Assembly: GCA_003176045.1 (NCBI GenBank)
Contig: PSRM01000346.1
Span: 1 to 64,000 of the forward strand
Source of the DNA: Verrucomicrobiota bacterium
Lineage (GTDB): Bacteria; Verrucomicrobiota; Verrucomicrobiia; Limisphaerales; UBA8199
Direction: 5' to 3'
Length of the DNA: 64,000 nucleotides
In this document: piece by piece, positions 17,055-25,661 of the stretch
Position numbering within the stretch: the stretch's first letter is position 1
How the letters are laid out: each line of letters opens with the position of its first letter
Program-made: the position numbers and the translations under genes
Notes under the pieces: model-generated
What the model saw: only the letters and a program-made list of their open reading frames with translations
What the model was told of the DNA's origin: nothing
Database searches by the model: none

Positions 17055-18086
17055 CTAGTGACATTGGACCAGCTCCGTAAAAAACAATTTAGCCCTCTCC
17101 AACGCAGGCCGAATTCTCAGCACTCGATGATTCCACGCCAGGCAAATCTCCCTCGCCAAACTTCCTAACTCCGCAACTTTTACCTCCTGAACCCCTCTAA
17201 GCCCCAACTCCACTCTAGCAATACTCGGCAGAATCGCCGCCATCCCACCGCTCTCGACCGCCGCCGCAACTAGCGGAAAGGACGAGCATTCCAACTGAAT
17301 ATCCAATTTCAATTTGTGCCTGCGCTCGATCGCCGCCAATTCCCTGCGGAAACTTCCTTCCCCCTCCAGTGTCGCCAAGCCGAAGTGTTCCGAGGCCCCC
17401 AGACCGCCGCTCCGGCTTCTTAATCTTAATCTTTCTCCTAATCTTAATCCCTCTCGCAGAACTATTCCGCCTTGAGACTCTCCGCTGGCGACAATAGGCA
17501 GTGGACTTTGGACCTTGGACTTTGGACTTTGGACTTGCCCCGGACTTTGGACTGCCTTCGGAACAAACACGGAATACTCCACGTTGCCCAGCGCAACGCT
17601 CCGCAGCGGCCTCCTAACCACGTCCTTTCTTACCACCCCAAAATCCATCATCCCATCCGCTAATCGCGCCACAATGTCCGCCGAAGTCAAATTCAGCAAC
17701 TTGAACCGCACATTCGGCAACCGCCGCCTGATCTCCCCCAACCTCGGCATCAACAACCATCGAATGAGGCTCTCCCCTGCCCCGACCACAATCTCAATCG
17801 GCAATCCTTTGCACCCGCTCTTAAAGTCCCACAACGCCGCGAAACTTTCCCGCGCCATCTTGTTCAACCGAACCCCCGCTTCCGTGAGCGCTATCCCCCT
17901 GCCCTTCCGCCGCACCAACTCCGTCCCAAAAAACTCCTCCAACTCCTTAATCTGCCTGCTATACAAACTCTGCCGTACCGGGTCGCCTTTTGCGGCCTTG
18001 GTCACCCCTCCCGCCTCGGCCACCAGGCAGAAGCTTTCCAAGCGTTCCAGCGACAGCCCTCCTTCTTGCAGAAGTTCAGAAATCAT
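17055..18086 (-). CDS. LysR-family transcriptional regulator with in-frame heptamer insertions
   Basis: The product has 343 residues. The N-terminus carries a LysR helix-turn-helix: SFCLVAEAGGVTKAAKGDP, then SLYSRQIKELEEFFGTELVRR (about residues 20-60), then a linker helix and an effector-binding domain. Two stretches inside the effector domain are encoded by short tandem repeats. They are VQSPKSKVQSP (GGACTTT units at 17503-17540) and LREGLRLGERLRLRS (TTAATC-type units at 17410-17460). Typical LysR proteins have about 300 residues, and the surplus of about 40 matches these insertions. Its target is unknown; the divergent plus-strand neighbour is the AAA cassette 0.7 kb away. Confidence 0.75.
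   Translation of the reverse strand: MISELLQEGGLSLERLESFCLVAEAGGVTKAAKGDPVRQSLYSRQIKELEEFFGTELVRRKGRGIALTEAGVRLNKMARESFAALWDFKSGCKGLPIEIVVGAGESLIRWLLMPRLGEIRRRLPNVRFKLLNLTSADIVARLADGMMDFGVVRKDVVRRPLRSVALGNVEYSVFVPKAVQSPGQVQSPKSKVQSPLPIVASGESQGGIVLREGLRLGERLRLRSRSGGLGASEHFGLATLEGEGSFRRELAAIERRHKLKLDIQLECSSFPLVAAAVESGGMAAILPSIARVELGLRGVQEVKVAELGSLAREICLAWNHRVLRIRPALERAKLFFTELVQCH
17410..17540. repeat. Heptamer arrays inside the LysR gene
   Basis: GGACTTT, GGACCTT, GGACTTT, GGACTTT and GGACTTG run contiguously at 17503-17537 with an exact 7-bp step. CTTAATC/TTAATCT-type units occupy about 17418-17456. Both stay in frame with the regulator. Confidence 0.75.
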
Positions 18087-18111
18087 ACCGGAAAAAAGCT
18101 TCCACCGATAT

Positions 18112-18275
18112 TTCGACGCAACTTCTCAGGTGAAATCCCAAAGGGATTTCGTCTCAAAGCCCAGGGTTGCTCGGAACGAGCTACCCTGGGTTCGTGTGCG
18201 CGAGCATTGGCAACCCTGAAAGGGTTGTGTCTTCTTTTGAGACCAAGTCCCCAACCTGCGGGGTACAACACGTTA
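18112..18275. repeat. CCCAAAGGGATTTCG / CCCTGGGTT / CCTGAAAGGG palindrome cluster
   Basis: Successive small palindromes: AAATCCCAAAGGGATTT, AGGGTTGCTCGGAACGAGCTACCCT and CAACCCTGAAAGGGTTG. Together with the next two entries they fill the 0.7-kb gap between the regulator and the AAA cassette, which contains no supported gene. Confidence 0.6.
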
Positions 18276-18295
18276 GCGGTACAGCTCTTCAGCGC

Positions 18296-18415
18296 CCCTG
18301 AAAACGAAAGCGCGGGAATGCCGCGCACTCCAAACGCTTCGCGAGGCACCAAGCGTTCCCGAACTCGCAAAGCGTTTGGAGTGCGGCGCATTCCGCCGCT
18401 TTGGATGCGCGATCC
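18296..18415. repeat. AAAGCG(C/G)(G)GGAATGC...CTCCAAACGCTTCGCG element
   Basis: An inverted repeat of about 110 bp: ACTCCAAACGCTTCGCGA on the left, its inverse CGCAAAGCGTTTGGAGTGCG on the right, with outer arms AAAGCGCGGGAATGC/GCATTCCGCCGCTTT. A half copy lies at 18640-18690. Further copies are at 40535-40655, 46690-46803 and, diverged, 54245-54365. Confidence 0.75.
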
Positions 18416-18639
18416 CCACGGTGCACTAAAGGGATACTTCGGGAGTGCGTTTGCCCGTACACGCAAACCGAGGATAGCGACTCCGCTCTTTCGGAACACC
18501 TCACTTTGACTCATGCGACCACCGTAAACACGCGTGCGGCAGAACCATCCTAAACAGGGCCTGGCGTAAGGGCTGGGCTGGAGGACACAATCCCGTTGCC
18601 ATTGAGCACTGGTCCTGCGTTCCGTCTCGTCGCCGCCAT

Positions 18640-18690
18640 CCAAAGCGGCGGAATACGCCGCACTCCAAACGCTCCGCGCGATTCGTAAGC
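18640..18690. repeat. Half copy of the CTCCAAACGCTTCGCG element
   Basis: CCAAAGCGGCGGAATACGCC followed by GCACTCCAAACGCTCCGCG matches one arm of the 18296-18415 element without its partner arm. Confidence 0.65.
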
Positions 18691-18802
18691 CCTCGGGTTC
18701 ATTCTGGCGCCACTGGATTATGGTGCGAAACATGACTCTAAAGTTATCATCTTTATGAATTTTCGCCTAGCACAACTCTCCATCCCGGAACATACTCCTC
18801 CC

Positions 18803-20515
18803 ATGATTACGGAACTGGGAATCGCCAATTTCAAAGCCTTCGGCGAAATGCAGCGGGTGCCCATTAAACCCCTCACGCTCATCTTTGGCCCAAATGCCTC
18901 GGGGAAGTCGAGCATCATCCAGACCCTGCTCCTCGCGCGCCATGGAATGTACGCCGACGAGAAGGAAAGCAGCTTGGGGCCTGGTCTTGACGGCGGTGTC
19001 CATCTCGGCGGTTTTCCCAACTTCGTGCATAAACAGGACAGGAGCCGAAACGTTGTCGTGAGATTGGAAACTGCCAAAAAAGAGGGTGCATACTTGGATT
19101 TAGATGGGGATTCCCGAGAATCCAATCCGCTGCAACAGTGTTCGCGCTTTGCGATCGAACTCCAGTTCGGGCTGCCCGAGGAGGGGAAAGTGCCGAAGGC
19201 CATGGCGGCTCTTCCCCACGTAAGGCTTCTGGACATATTCATGGATGGCCGTCGGGCGGTTAGCCTTCACGGTTGCTATGGCTCGTGCAACTGTCGGATG
19301 GTAGATTCAGACCATCCGCTCCTGGAGGCATCCCTTGCAACTATCTTGAAGTGGTCTCTCTCAAGCTCGAAGGAGCCTTTGGAACAGCAATTAAGAGAGC
19401 TTGCTCGACGGCGGCTTGCAGCTCGCTTGAGTGAGGCAAATTTTCGAGCCGAAATTCTCGGAGAAGGAGCCAGTGTAAGCGCTGCAGATCTGCTGAAAGA
19501 TGAACCTAGCCTCGGGGAGGTTTCCATTGAGAGTGAACTAGCCGTTTTGAAACAGGTTTTTTCTAAGGCCATGGTTGGGCGCCTTTTCTTGCTTCTCGCA
19601 ACCAGATTGCAAGATCTTGGGCCGTACAATGGTCACAACCGCCAAATTTGGGACGAGTGGCTCAATCGGGGAGACGGCACAGAAGGGTTTGATGACCGGC
19701 CCGATGGAAGCTTGACTACATTCTTCAAGTATCATCGAGAAGAAGAGGAAGATGCGGAAAATTGGTGGCCAGAAGCGCAGGCGATCTGTCACAATCTCGG
19801 AAGGCTTATCGAGGAGTTCACTGACCAGATCACTCGGAGCCTTTCATCGGTGCACCACCTCGGCCCAGTTCGTCGCGTTCCTGGCCGACACGACTGGAGA
19901 ATCGGCGCTTATGAACCCCGAGAAGATGAGAAAGTTAACGAGTGGCTTGGCAAGCTCGGAACATGTTACCTCCGAAAAACACGTAGATGGATCGCCGAGC
20001 AAGATCCCGCTGTCGATCAGGCAGTCAACCCTCCACCCACATTGTTTGAGCCTCTTCTACATGACACCGGGACTAATACCGTCCTGAGTGTACACGATGT
20101 CGGCTTCGGCATCGGACAAGTTCTGCCCATCCTGGAAAGTGCGGCCGCACTCCGAGAACGCCTCATCGCGATCGAACAACCCGAAGCTCAATTGCACCCA
20201 GCACAACAAGCCGAACTTGGCGACATTTTCATCGAATCAGCCTTGGGAGAACGCAAGAACACGTTCATTCTGGAAACCCATAGCGAGCACCTTATTCTAC
20301 GGATCATGCGAAGAATTCGTGATACAACGAAGGGCGGCGACGCTTTACCAAAAGGCTTGCCAAGTGTTCGGCCGCGCGATGTAGCCGTTCTTTACGTCGA
20401 GCGCCAGGGCGATCACAGTATCGTTCGGGAGATGCCATTGAACGAGAGTGGGGAACTCGTAAAGGCCTGGCCAGGTGGATTTTTTGAGGAGTCCTTCAAC
20501 GAGATGTTCGCCTGA
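18803..20515 (+). CDS. AAA/ABC-type ATPase with DUF3696 C-terminus (cassette gene 1)
   Basis: About 570 residues from the ATG at 18803, where the conserved start ITELGIANFKAFG lies; an ATG at 18755 would add 16 residues. Walker A is GPNASGKSS (residues 29-37). The C-terminal part has GIGQVLPIL, LIAIEQPEAQLHP as Walker B region with a Q-P-E-x-Q-L-H signature, and ETHSEHLILR as H-loop. This makes it a split ABC-type SMC/OLD-like ATPase. The final segment (AWPGGFFEESFNEMF) is the DUF3696 ending. Between them lies a long insertion. The gene ends 3 bp before the next one, so the two are very likely translated together. ATPases of this type often power toxin or nuclease partners in phage defence; that role is inferred. 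Confidence 0.8.
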   Translation: MITELGIANFKAFGEMQRVPIKPLTLIFGPNASGKSSIIQTLLLARHGMYADEKESSLGPGLDGGVHLGGFPNFVHKQDRSRNVVVRLETAKKEGAYLDLDGDSRESNPLQQCSRFAIELQFGLPEEGKVPKAMAALPHVRLLDIFMDGRRAVSLHGCYGSCNCRMVDSDHPLLEASLATILKWSLSSSKEPLEQQLRELARRRLAARLSEANFRAEILGEGASVSAADLLKDEPSLGEVSIESELAVLKQVFSKAMVGRLFLLLATRLQDLGPYNGHNRQIWDEWLNRGDGTEGFDDRPDGSLTTFFKYHREEEEDAENWWPEAQAICHNLGRLIEEFTDQITRSLSSVHHLGPVRRVPGRHDWRIGAYEPREDEKVNEWLGKLGTCYLRKTRRWIAEQDPAVDQAVNPPPTLFEPLLHDTGTNTVLSVHDVGFGIGQVLPILESAAALRERLIAIEQPEAQLHPAQQAELGDIFIESALGERKNTFILETHSEHLILRIMRRIRDTTKGGDALPKGLPSVRPRDVAVLYVERQGDHSIVREMPLNESGELVKAWPGGFFEESFNEMFA

Positions 20516-20518
20516 AAA

Positions 20519-21472
20519 ATGGTGTTCTACGTTTATCTGGATCCGCCGGTCTTTGAGGCAGCGGCTGCAGGTGGCCAGATGGCACTGCAGTTACTCACAG
20601 CAATCCTTCGCGGTTTCCTTCAAAATTGCGTGCTTCTGGAATTCGACGACTATCGCTGGGACACTGCAGTTCGCCGCGCTGTAAACTCTCAGGAGAAAAC
20701 TTTCGATCGGTCGGCTATCAAGAAACTTCTTGTTCAACTCCAGAGGCGCAATCGGATAGTTCCCTTTTTCAAGGATGACTACTCGGGCCTGCCTGACCTC
20801 GAATTTGTGGTGCAGCAGGCCTCTGCGGCTGGGCTCGACCTTATCTTGAGTGTCCAAACCGTTTCACTTCCGTCCAATTGCTCCTGCGAAGCAGCCATCT
20901 TGGGCACGTACCAGGAGAGCGAATTTGAGGACCAACGCGCGGAAACAGCCGCGAATGGCCGTGAGTATAAGCACGGGGAAATGGGGGAGGAACAGTTCCT
21001 ACTGACAACTTTTCAGAAGTTCATTCGTCACGCTAGGCGGATTGAGGTTTGTGATGCTGTCTGTGGCCGTTATTTCGGCGATAATTTCAAATACACGCTC
21101 AAGAAATTCTTGGCGTTTCTCGATTCCGCCTTGGTCGACCCGGCCGTATGCGAACTGATCCTCCATTGCGAGAAATCTGAGCGCGATCAGTATCTACTGA
21201 GCGAGCTCACCTCATTTCGGACAGCGCGCCTTGCGCAGATGCCGATTTCCGTCTGCTTTTACGACCCCATCAACGGTCAACAATGCTTGCCGCACGAGCG
21301 TTACATCTGCACCGATCAGTTTGGGTTACAAATCGGGCGCGGGATGGACTTCCTTGATCGAGCAACCGCCCGGAACCGCGATATCAGCGTGAGCTTCAAG
21401 CCTTGGAATGTTCTGAGCACTAAATTAACACCCTACCAGTGTTTCAAGCTGGCCCCGGTCCAGATTCCATGA
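20519..21472 (+). CDS. Partner protein with MIT_C / PLD-like C-terminal domain (cassette gene 2)
   Basis: The product has 317 residues. The N-terminal 150 residues (FYVYLDPPVFEAAAAGGQ...) were not recognised. The C-terminal half resembles the phospholipase-D-like domain known from the C-terminus of eukaryotic MITD1. It has an ARRIEVCDAVCGRYF segment at the place of the I(E/R)IxDPYI strand, a following FLAFLDSAL helix, and PHERYICTDQFGLQIGRGMDFLD at the place of the H-x-R...IGRGLDYF signature. A canonical HKD motif is absent, so nuclease or lipase activity cannot be assumed. The tight coupling to the DUF3696 ATPase suggests an ATPase plus effector pair. The remote homology is by eye and moderate. 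Confidence 0.5.
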   Translation: MVFYVYLDPPVFEAAAAGGQMALQLLTAILRGFLQNCVLLEFDDYRWDTAVRRAVNSQEKTFDRSAIKKLLVQLQRRNRIVPFFKDDYSGLPDLEFVVQQASAAGLDLILSVQTVSLPSNCSCEAAILGTYQESEFEDQRAETAANGREYKHGEMGEEQFLLTTFQKFIRHARRIEVCDAVCGRYFGDNFKYTLKKFLAFLDSALVDPAVCELILHCEKSERDQYLLSELTSFRTARLAQMPISVCFYDPINGQQCLPHERYICTDQFGLQIGRGMDFLDRATARNRDISVSFKPWNVLSTKLTPYQCFKLAPVQIP

Positions 21473-21639
21473 GATCCAGGCAGGACGCAACTCTGCGCCG
21501 GAGATGACTTGCACTTCTCAGCCGAGCAGTCTGGTCACGGCTCCGTCACCCTTTGGCACGGCAAATGTCACGGTAAACCACTCAAAAAACCCCAGTAAAA
21601 TGCGCGTTGTCACGGTGTCACGGCTAAAAACCCCCAAGG

Positions 21640-21770
21640 GCCTATGTTTCTTAATCTTAATCTTTCTCTTAATCTTAATCCCTCGTTCCCTCTCCTCCCC
21701 GCGCGGACGAGGCCGTCCGCAGCTCCTCCCATATAACCATGTAACCCATTTAACTCATTTAACCTCTTCT
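21640..21770. repeat. TTAATC and TGTAACCCATTTAAC short tandem repeats
   Basis: CTTAATC/TTAATCT units at about 21652-21685, a GCGCGGACGAGGCCGTCCGC palindrome at 21700-21720, and TGTAACCCATTTAACTCATTTAACC at about 21738-21766. The last resembles the array at 49090-49133. The 280-bp gap contains no gene. Confidence 0.6.
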
Positions 21771-23320
21771 TTGCGGTAACTCGCTACCACCCACTCGCTC
21801 AGCACCTTGTCGGGCGCCTGGACGGCGTCGGTGTCTATGACGAATTCCTGGCGGCCGGAGTTGCGGGCGATGAGTTTGAGGCCGAACTGGAAATCCTTGA
21901 AACGCCCGGCACACAGGTCGCGGACGGATTGAGATTTTTCAAGGGCTTCGTTGACCAGCATCTCGGCGGCGGCAGGCGTAAAGGTGATTTTCATGCCGTG
22001 GTTTTCTCCGAAACGAGTGGCGAACTCCTCGACCACCTGGCGCGCCACAATTCGTTCCTCCTGACGAGGGTCGGCCAGAATCTTCTGCAGCTCGGCCATC
22101 GGCTTATCAACCAGTTCGCTCGTCACGACGAAGCGCTTCACGTCGGTGGATGGGAGTTCGAATTTCAGGTCGCGAAAGACACGCTCGCACACGGTCATGA
22201 GGCCGCGGGCGCCGGTCTGCTCGTCGCCGGCTTGCTCGGCGATTCGGCGCAGGCCGGCATCGGAAAAGAGCACCTCGATGCCGTAAGCAGCAAAGTCCTG
22301 CTCGTATTGGCGAATGATGCTGGCTTCGGAGTTCTTCAGGATAAGAAACAGGTCATCCACATTCAACGAGTGGCAGACCACGCGCACGGGCAGGCGTCCG
22401 ATGAACTCCGGCTCGAAACCGAATTCGATGAAATCTTTGGTCTGCGCTCGATTCAGAACTTCTTCGGAGGTGTCCAACGGACTTTCTTTTGCGGCAAAGC
22501 CGATCGTAGCCTCGCGCAGGCGCTTGCGCACAATCTTCTCCAAGCCGCCGAACGCGCCGCTGACGATGAATAGGATGTGCTTCGTGTTGATGGTCGCAGG
22601 AGCTTTCTTTCCGCGCTGGGTGAAGTCCATCATGGCCTGGATTTGGCCGGCGATATCATTCGGGGACCGCGCCGGGACTTCGGTTTCCTCCATCAGCTTG
22701 AGCAAATTCGTTTGCACACCGCGGCCGCTTACATCGCGCCCGCCCACGTTATTCGCGGCGGCGATCTTGTCTATCTCGTCAATGTAGATGATCCCGTACT
22801 GCGCCCGCGTGGCATCGTTGTCCGCGAGCCGCAAGAGGTCGCGAACCATGTCCTCGACATCACCGCCCACATAACCCGTCTCGGAGAACTTTGTGGCATC
22901 TGCTTTGACGAAAGGCACACCAATCAAATCAGCGGCATTGCGGATCAGGAAGGTTTTGCCTACACCGGTGGGCCCGATCAGGATGACGTTCTGTTTGGCG
23001 TAATTTGGCGATTCCTTGCCCTCCAGCGCTAGCCGAACGTGGTGATAGTGGTCGCATAAGGCCACGCTCAGGACCTTTTTGGCTTCGTCCTGCTTGATGA
23101 CGAACCGATCCAGATGACTTTTGATTTCGCGCGGTTTGTAATCGAATTTGAATTCGTCCGCGGAGGGTTTTCTTTGGCCGTCTTCGGCGGCGCCTGAGAC
23201 TTCTGCTTTTGCGGAGGCAGGTGCGCGCCCGCTATGAAACTGCTGGCGCATGAAATCGGCCAATTGCTTTTGAAACTCTTCGATGGAAGGGTTGTTGGCG
23301 TTTACAATAGGTTTGTGCAT
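21755..23320 (-). CDS. ClpX-like AAA+ ATPase lacking the zinc-finger domain
   Basis: About 521 residues from the ATG at 23320. Walker A is GPTGVGKT (residues 116-123) after the ClpX-type lead-in SHLDRFVIKQDEAKKVLSVA. Walker B is GIIYIDEIDKIA, followed by the ClpX-like GRGVQTNLLKLMEETEV and FEPEFIGRLPVRV with a sensor-2 type ARGLMTVCE. ClpX has an N-terminal C4 zinc finger of about 50 residues; here that is replaced by a 60-residue low-complexity region. About 120 extra residues follow the usual C-terminus. No clpP lies nearby. It probably unfolds proteins, perhaps with a dedicated partner, and is likely a second paralogue beside the canonical ClpX. Confidence 0.75.
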   Translation of the reverse strand: MHKPIVNANNPSIEEFQKQLADFMRQQFHSGRAPASAKAEVSGAAEDGQRKPSADEFKFDYKPREIKSHLDRFVIKQDEAKKVLSVALCDHYHHVRLALEGKESPNYAKQNVILIGPTGVGKTFLIRNAADLIGVPFVKADATKFSETGYVGGDVEDMVRDLLRLADNDATRAQYGIIYIDEIDKIAAANNVGGRDVSGRGVQTNLLKLMEETEVPARSPNDIAGQIQAMMDFTQRGKKAPATINTKHILFIVSGAFGGLEKIVRKRLREATIGFAAKESPLDTSEEVLNRAQTKDFIEFGFEPEFIGRLPVRVVCHSLNVDDLFLILKNSEASIIRQYEQDFAAYGIEVLFSDAGLRRIAEQAGDEQTGARGLMTVCERVFRDLKFELPSTDVKRFVVTSELVDKPMAELQKILADPRQEERIVARQVVEEFATRFGENHGMKITFTPAAAEMLVNEALEKSQSVRDLCAGRFKDFQFGLKLIARNSGRQEFVIDTDAVQAPDKVLSEWVVASYRKEEVK

Positions 23321-23369
23321 ACGTAATCTTCCTAACACCGGATACTATACATATTTCCGCAACTCGGAA

Positions 23370-23450
23370 CGGAGCGCCGCGTGAGGGCACGCGGCCTACA
23401 AGATCGCGATACATTGCTCCTGTAGGCCGGGTTCCCTCACCCGGCGCCTG
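23370..23450. repeat. GTAGGCCGCGTG-type palindromic pair
   Basis: GCGCCGCGTGAGGGCACGCGG followed by CTACA, then TGTAGGCCGGGTTCCCTCACC and CGGCGCC. The two units face each other. Same family as 14888-14914 and 51325-51420. Confidence 0.65.
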
Positions 23451-23459
23451 GGGAGAGTG

Positions 23460-23525
23460 AAAAACCGCTAAAGCGGTTCTTCGCCTCAGGGTCCACCGCT
23501 CACCTCGCTAAAGCGAGGTGTTAAT
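23460..23525. repeat. GCTAAAGC palindrome cluster
   Basis: AACCGCTAAAGCGGTT and CACCTCGCTAAAGCGAGGTG are two perfect palindromes of one pattern, just upstream of the DUF4202 gene. Either could act as a hairpin. Confidence 0.55.
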
Positions 23526-23582
23526 GAGAGTTCCAATCTACAACGTGAGCATTATACTTCGGATTCGAAACAAAACCAAATA

Positions 23583-24215
23583 ATGTCCCCTTCGTTCCAT
23601 TCCGCTGATCCCGCGCGTTTCGAAGCAGCAATCAAGCGCTTCGATGAGGAGAACGCGAGAGATCCAAATCTGGAGGAGACTCCCCAAGGCCCGAAGCCAC
23701 GCGAGTTGGTTTATGCGCAGTGGTTGACGGACTGGGTTCTGAAGCTTTGCCCGGATGCTTCCGAAGAGCTTCGCCTGGCAGCTCGTTGCCAGCACATCTG
23801 CCGATGGCAGGTCCCGCGGGCATCGTATCCCATGACTCGCGCGGGCTATTTGAAATGGCGCGAGGACATCAAGAAGTTTCACGCGCAGAAGGCGGGGGAG
23901 ATTTTGCGAGAAGTGGGGTATCCGGCAGAGGTTATCTCCACGGTGCAAAGCCTTAACTTGAAGAAAGGCTTCCCTGGCGACCCTGAAACCCGGTTGCTGG
24001 AGGACGCATTGTGCCTGGTTTTTCTCGAGCACCAATTCGCCGCCCTGGCGAGTAAGACCACCGATGAGAAAATGATCAACGCGCTGCAAAAGGCGTGGAA
24101 GAAAATGACACCTGCAGCGCAGCAGACAGCCATGACGCTTTCTTATGGCCAACGGGAGAAGGCGCTCATCGAGCGGGCATTTGCTGGCGGCGACCGCAAA
24201 AACGCCGGGGCCTAG
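23583..24215 (+). CDS. DUF4202 family protein
   Basis: The product has 210 residues, normal for DUF4202. Diagnostic stretches are ARCQHICRWQVPRASYPMTR and GYLKWREDIKKFHA in the middle, and LEDALCLVFLEHQF later, with conserved His, Asp and Glu residues that resemble an HD-type metal site. It is soluble, with no signal peptide. The function of DUF4202 is unknown. The gene is flanked on both sides by palindromic repeats and is not in an obvious operon. Confidence 0.75.
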   Translation: MSPSFHSADPARFEAAIKRFDEENARDPNLEETPQGPKPRELVYAQWLTDWVLKLCPDASEELRLAARCQHICRWQVPRASYPMTRAGYLKWREDIKKFHAQKAGEILREVGYPAEVISTVQSLNLKKGFPGDPETRLLEDALCLVFLEHQFAALASKTTDEKMINALQKAWKKMTPAAQQTAMTLSYGQREKALIERAFAGGDRKNAGA

Positions 24216-24235
24216 CCGAATATTCCGCACCCGCT

Positions 24236-24306
24236 GTGTGGGACGACGTCAGGAGTTCCTTTCTTGCGGTGTGTTCGCGAAGAGGACTCCTCACGTCGTC
24301 CCCTAC
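24236..24306. repeat. GGGACGACGT(C/G)AGGAGT element
   Basis: GGGACGACGTCAGGAGTTCC faces GGACTCCTCACGTCGTCCCC across a 20-bp loop. Copies lie at 25485-25517 (one arm) and 45300-45374. Together with the next entry it fills most of the gap between the DUF4202 gene and the next gene; no coding sequence is seen. Confidence 0.65.
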
Positions 24307-24317
24307 AAGCGGCTACG

Positions 24318-24438
24318 TCGGAGCGCGGCTGTCCCCAGCCGCAGCGGGTCCGCACCTGAAGAGGCCGCCCGTCAGTCCGGACGCGCCAATGCAAGCGGAC
24401 CCGCTGCGGGTGAGGACACCCGCGCTCCGCCAGTTTGT
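24318..24438. repeat. GGAGCGCGGCTGTCC palindromic element, second copy
   Basis: Arms GGAGCGCGGCTGTCCCCAGC and GGTGAGGACACCCGCGCTCC, with an inner pair GCGGGTCCGC/GCGGACCCGC. Same family as 11595-11705. Confidence 0.7.
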
Positions 24439-24584
24439 TTCGGAACCGGGTAGTTAACCATCGCTCGCCCCGGTGGACCCCTTGGAGGTATCCGTAATAG
24501 TCGCCCAAAAATCGCCTTGAGAATTTAGCTCTCTTACGCCAAACTCAACCCCGAACGCCAGCGCGATTGCTGGCAGGCAAGAAT

Positions 24585-25412
24585 ATGAAGTTAGCAAGGA
24601 GAATCGGTTGTTATCTGGCGCTGAGTCTGGCGTCGGTGGGCGGTCTGTCGTCCGCATCGGCCGACACCATTTTCGACGATTCGGAGAATGATTTGCTGAT
24701 CCGTTTCAACCCCGGCACGCTGGAGATAGGCGACGAAATCGTGCTGGCCGGCACCGCGCGATACCTCACGAATATGTCATTCGAATTTTGGGGCACCACC
24801 TATGGAACCAATGGAGCGGCTTTTGCAGGCGCGGTACAGGCCCGGGTGCGGTTCTACATCAATGATGGGGCGCCCTTTAACGGCTATTCAACACCAGGCA
24901 CCGTGTTCTTCGACAGCGGCTGGTTTGGCGGCCTCTTCCCCACTCCTCGGTGCACAGCCATTTTTAGCGCCGGGATGGATTTTCCTAGCAGCGGCCTGTT
25001 CATTCCGACCAATGACATCACCTGGAGCGTTCAGTTCCAAAATCTCGGACCGGGCGATGCGCTCGGCGTGGACATTTATTCGCCTGCGACAGTGGGGGCG
25101 GATTATCCGGATTATTGGGAAAACAACGGCCACTGGGCCCTAAGAACCAATTCAGTGACCTCTGCTATGAATTTTGCCTCGGTTTGGCAGGCCAGTCAGC
25201 TACCGATTCCGATACCCTACATAACTCATTCGGCGAACGGCGTCACCGTCTATTGGGCGGACGCACCCGGTTGGATCTTGCAGCAAAACCCTGACCTCAC
25301 CTTGCCTGGCAACTGGTCGGACAGCACGGGCGTCATCAATTCAAACGGCACGAATTACTTGAGCGTTGTTGAGCCGACAGGAAATATGTTCTTCCGGCTG
25401 AAGCACCCCTAA
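24585..25412 (+). CDS. Secreted beta protein with FFRL-type C-terminus
   Basis: About 275 residues from the ATG at 24585. A signal peptide ends near ASADT. The mature domain (about 28-200) has RFNPGTLEIGDEIVLAG, YLTNMSFEFWGTTYG and GDALGVDIYSP. It is closely paralogous to the product of the next gene, 249 bp downstream. After that domain the two differ: this one continues with the domain ITHSANGVTVYW...MFFRLKHP. The shared domain resembles those of other PEP-CTERM-type secreted proteins, but its function is unknown. Confidence 0.65.
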   Translation: MKLARRIGCYLALSLASVGGLSSASADTIFDDSENDLLIRFNPGTLEIGDEIVLAGTARYLTNMSFEFWGTTYGTNGAAFAGAVQARVRFYINDGAPFNGYSTPGTVFFDSGWFGGLFPTPRCTAIFSAGMDFPSSGLFIPTNDITWSVQFQNLGPGDALGVDIYSPATVGADYPDYWENNGHWALRTNSVTSAMNFASVWQASQLPIPIPYITHSANGVTVYWADAPGWILQQNPDLTLPGNWSDSTGVINSNGTNYLSVVEPTGNMFFRLKHP

Positions 25413-25421
25413 CTTAAACCA

Positions 25422-25517
25422 GGGGCGGGGACAGCCTTGTCCCCACATTAAAAACGCGGGGACGAGGCCGTCCCCGCCCGATGCCCCAAAGGGACTCCTT
25501 ACGTCCTCCCCTTACAA
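25422..25517. repeat. GGGGACGAGGCCGTCCCC palindromes and GGGACTCCTTACGTC arm
   Basis: GGGCGGGGACAGCCTTGTCC is followed by CGGGGACGAGGCCGTCCCCG, two palindromes of one family, then one arm (AAAGGGACTCCTTACGTCC) of the 24236-24306 element. Related copies are at 52385-52468 inside a gene. Confidence 0.65.
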
Positions 25518-25661
25518 TCTGCCGCCCAGGAGAACCCCGGGAGTTGGTTCGGTAAAACAACGGAAAATTTACCCTTGACAGAATCCTCGATTTTTATGAA
25601 AATCATGCCCGAAACCAGCAATATGCTGGTTGATGTATAGTCTTTGCCACACAAGACAACT

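Noticed and set aside
18083-18733. 216-codon open frame on the minus strand in the gap before the AAA cassette
   Set aside because: It runs across several palindromic repeats, and the translation (Arg/Cys-rich) reflects repeat sequence only.
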